Below the pieces are notes generated by a model, which saw nothing but the letters and a program-made list of their open reading frames with translations, was not told the DNA's origin and searched no databases. Of a DNA stretch of 5,511 nt, positions 5,251 to 5,511 are shown piece by piece. Every line of letters starts with the position of its first letter. Position 1 is the stretch's first letter. Origin of the DNA: JACCVL01 sp038233135 (lineage in GTDB: Bacteria; Actinomycetota; Actinomycetes; Propionibacteriales; Nocardioidaceae). The DNA is taken from NCBI GenBank assembly GCA_038233135.1, contig JBBSMN010000193.1, positions 1 through 5,511 of the forward strand, in the 5' to 3' direction. A program made the position numbers and the translations under genes.

Positions 5251-5511
5251 TCAGGTGACCGGCGCAGCCTGGAGCGCCTCGCAGAACTGCGTCACAGCGA
5301 GTTGTGCATCTGTGGCCGCTGCTGCAGGTTCTTCGTCGGGATGGTCAAGGGTGATCTGGCCGGCGTAGGCCTCCGGCCCTTGCGCGGTCGCGACGGCGAA
5401 GTTGGCCCGCAGGTCGAGCAGAGTGGTGTGGATCGACGCGAGTTGGTCACCGAACTCCTGCAAGACACGGTCGATCGCCGCCTGCACGCCGCCGGCGTCG
5501 GTGTGCAGCAG
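5251..5511 (-). CDS. Hypothetical small helical protein, C-terminal part (5' end outside window)
   Basis: I do not recognise this protein. The frame is open from the window edge to a TGA at 5251-5253 and shows 86 residues. GTG at 5485-5487 is an in-frame start candidate, but it has no good ribosome site and the frame continues with plausible residues (LLHTDAGG) before it, so the real start probably lies beyond position 5511. The visible part has a long amphipathic helix (about AAIDRVLQEFGDQLASIHTT and on), an acidic middle (DHPDEEPAAAA) and a second short helix near the end. The D-A-G-G-V-x-A-A opening and the helical character recall small WXG100/EspC-like proteins secreted by type VII systems, but no W-x-G motif is visible, so this is only a suggestion. 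Codons end mostly in G or C, consistent with a real gene. It converges on the peptidase gene. Confidence 0.6.
   Translation of the reverse strand: MLHTDAGGVQAAIDRVLQEFGDQLASIHTTLLDLRANFAVATAQGPEAYAGQITLDHPDEEPAAAATDAQLAVTQFCEALQAAPVT

Noticed and set aside
1..5511. CRISPR array, insertion sequence, integrase or riboswitch
   Set aside because: No regularly spaced repeats, transposase or integrase motifs, terminal inverted repeats or recognisable riboswitch core were seen on either strand.

Overview
The window looks like chromosomal DNA from a high-GC Gram-positive bacterium (Actinomycetota). The evidence is a strongly GC-rich composition, codons that nearly always end in G or C, GTG start codons, TetR-type control and a tRNA-Asn remnant. 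The last of these resembles Nocardioides-like tRNA genes from memory; I could not search. Genus cannot be fixed from this sequence alone.

Layout. (1) Positions 1-1139, plus strand: the 3' end of an ABC-transporter ATPase gene, overlapping by 4 bases a complete six-helix ABC-2 type permease gene; together they form an export-type transporter. (2) Positions 1140-1241: two long perfect hairpins in tandem, a likely two-way terminator between convergent genes. (3) Positions 1242-2263, minus strand: a two-gene operon transcribed azoreductase first, then a single-domain rhodanese, with a hairpin between the two genes. (4) Positions 2264-2439: a divergent control region with two near-identical GGAC-N4-GTCC palindromes 35 bp apart, centre to centre. 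(5) Positions 2440-3039, plus strand: a TetR-family repressor that probably binds these palindromes, controlling itself and the azoreductase-rhodanese operon. (6) Positions 3184-5100, plus strand: a complete S9 (prolyl-oligopeptidase family) serine peptidase with an unusual Gly/Pro-rich insertion. (7) Positions 5115-5171: a broken 3' two-thirds of a tRNA-Asn gene with a short insertion in its T-arm, a possible scar of integration or rearrangement. (8) Positions 5251-5511, minus strand: the C-terminal part of a small unrecognised helical protein that runs off the window.

The genes fall into three independent units: a transporter operon, a TetR-controlled flavin reductase plus sulfurtransferase module (inferred role: response to quinones or other electrophiles), and a cytoplasmic peptidase. 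The most informative non-coding signals are the paired operators, the tandem terminator hairpins and the tRNA remnant. I see no complete mobile element, CRISPR array or defence system, and nothing here demonstrates a wholly new system.
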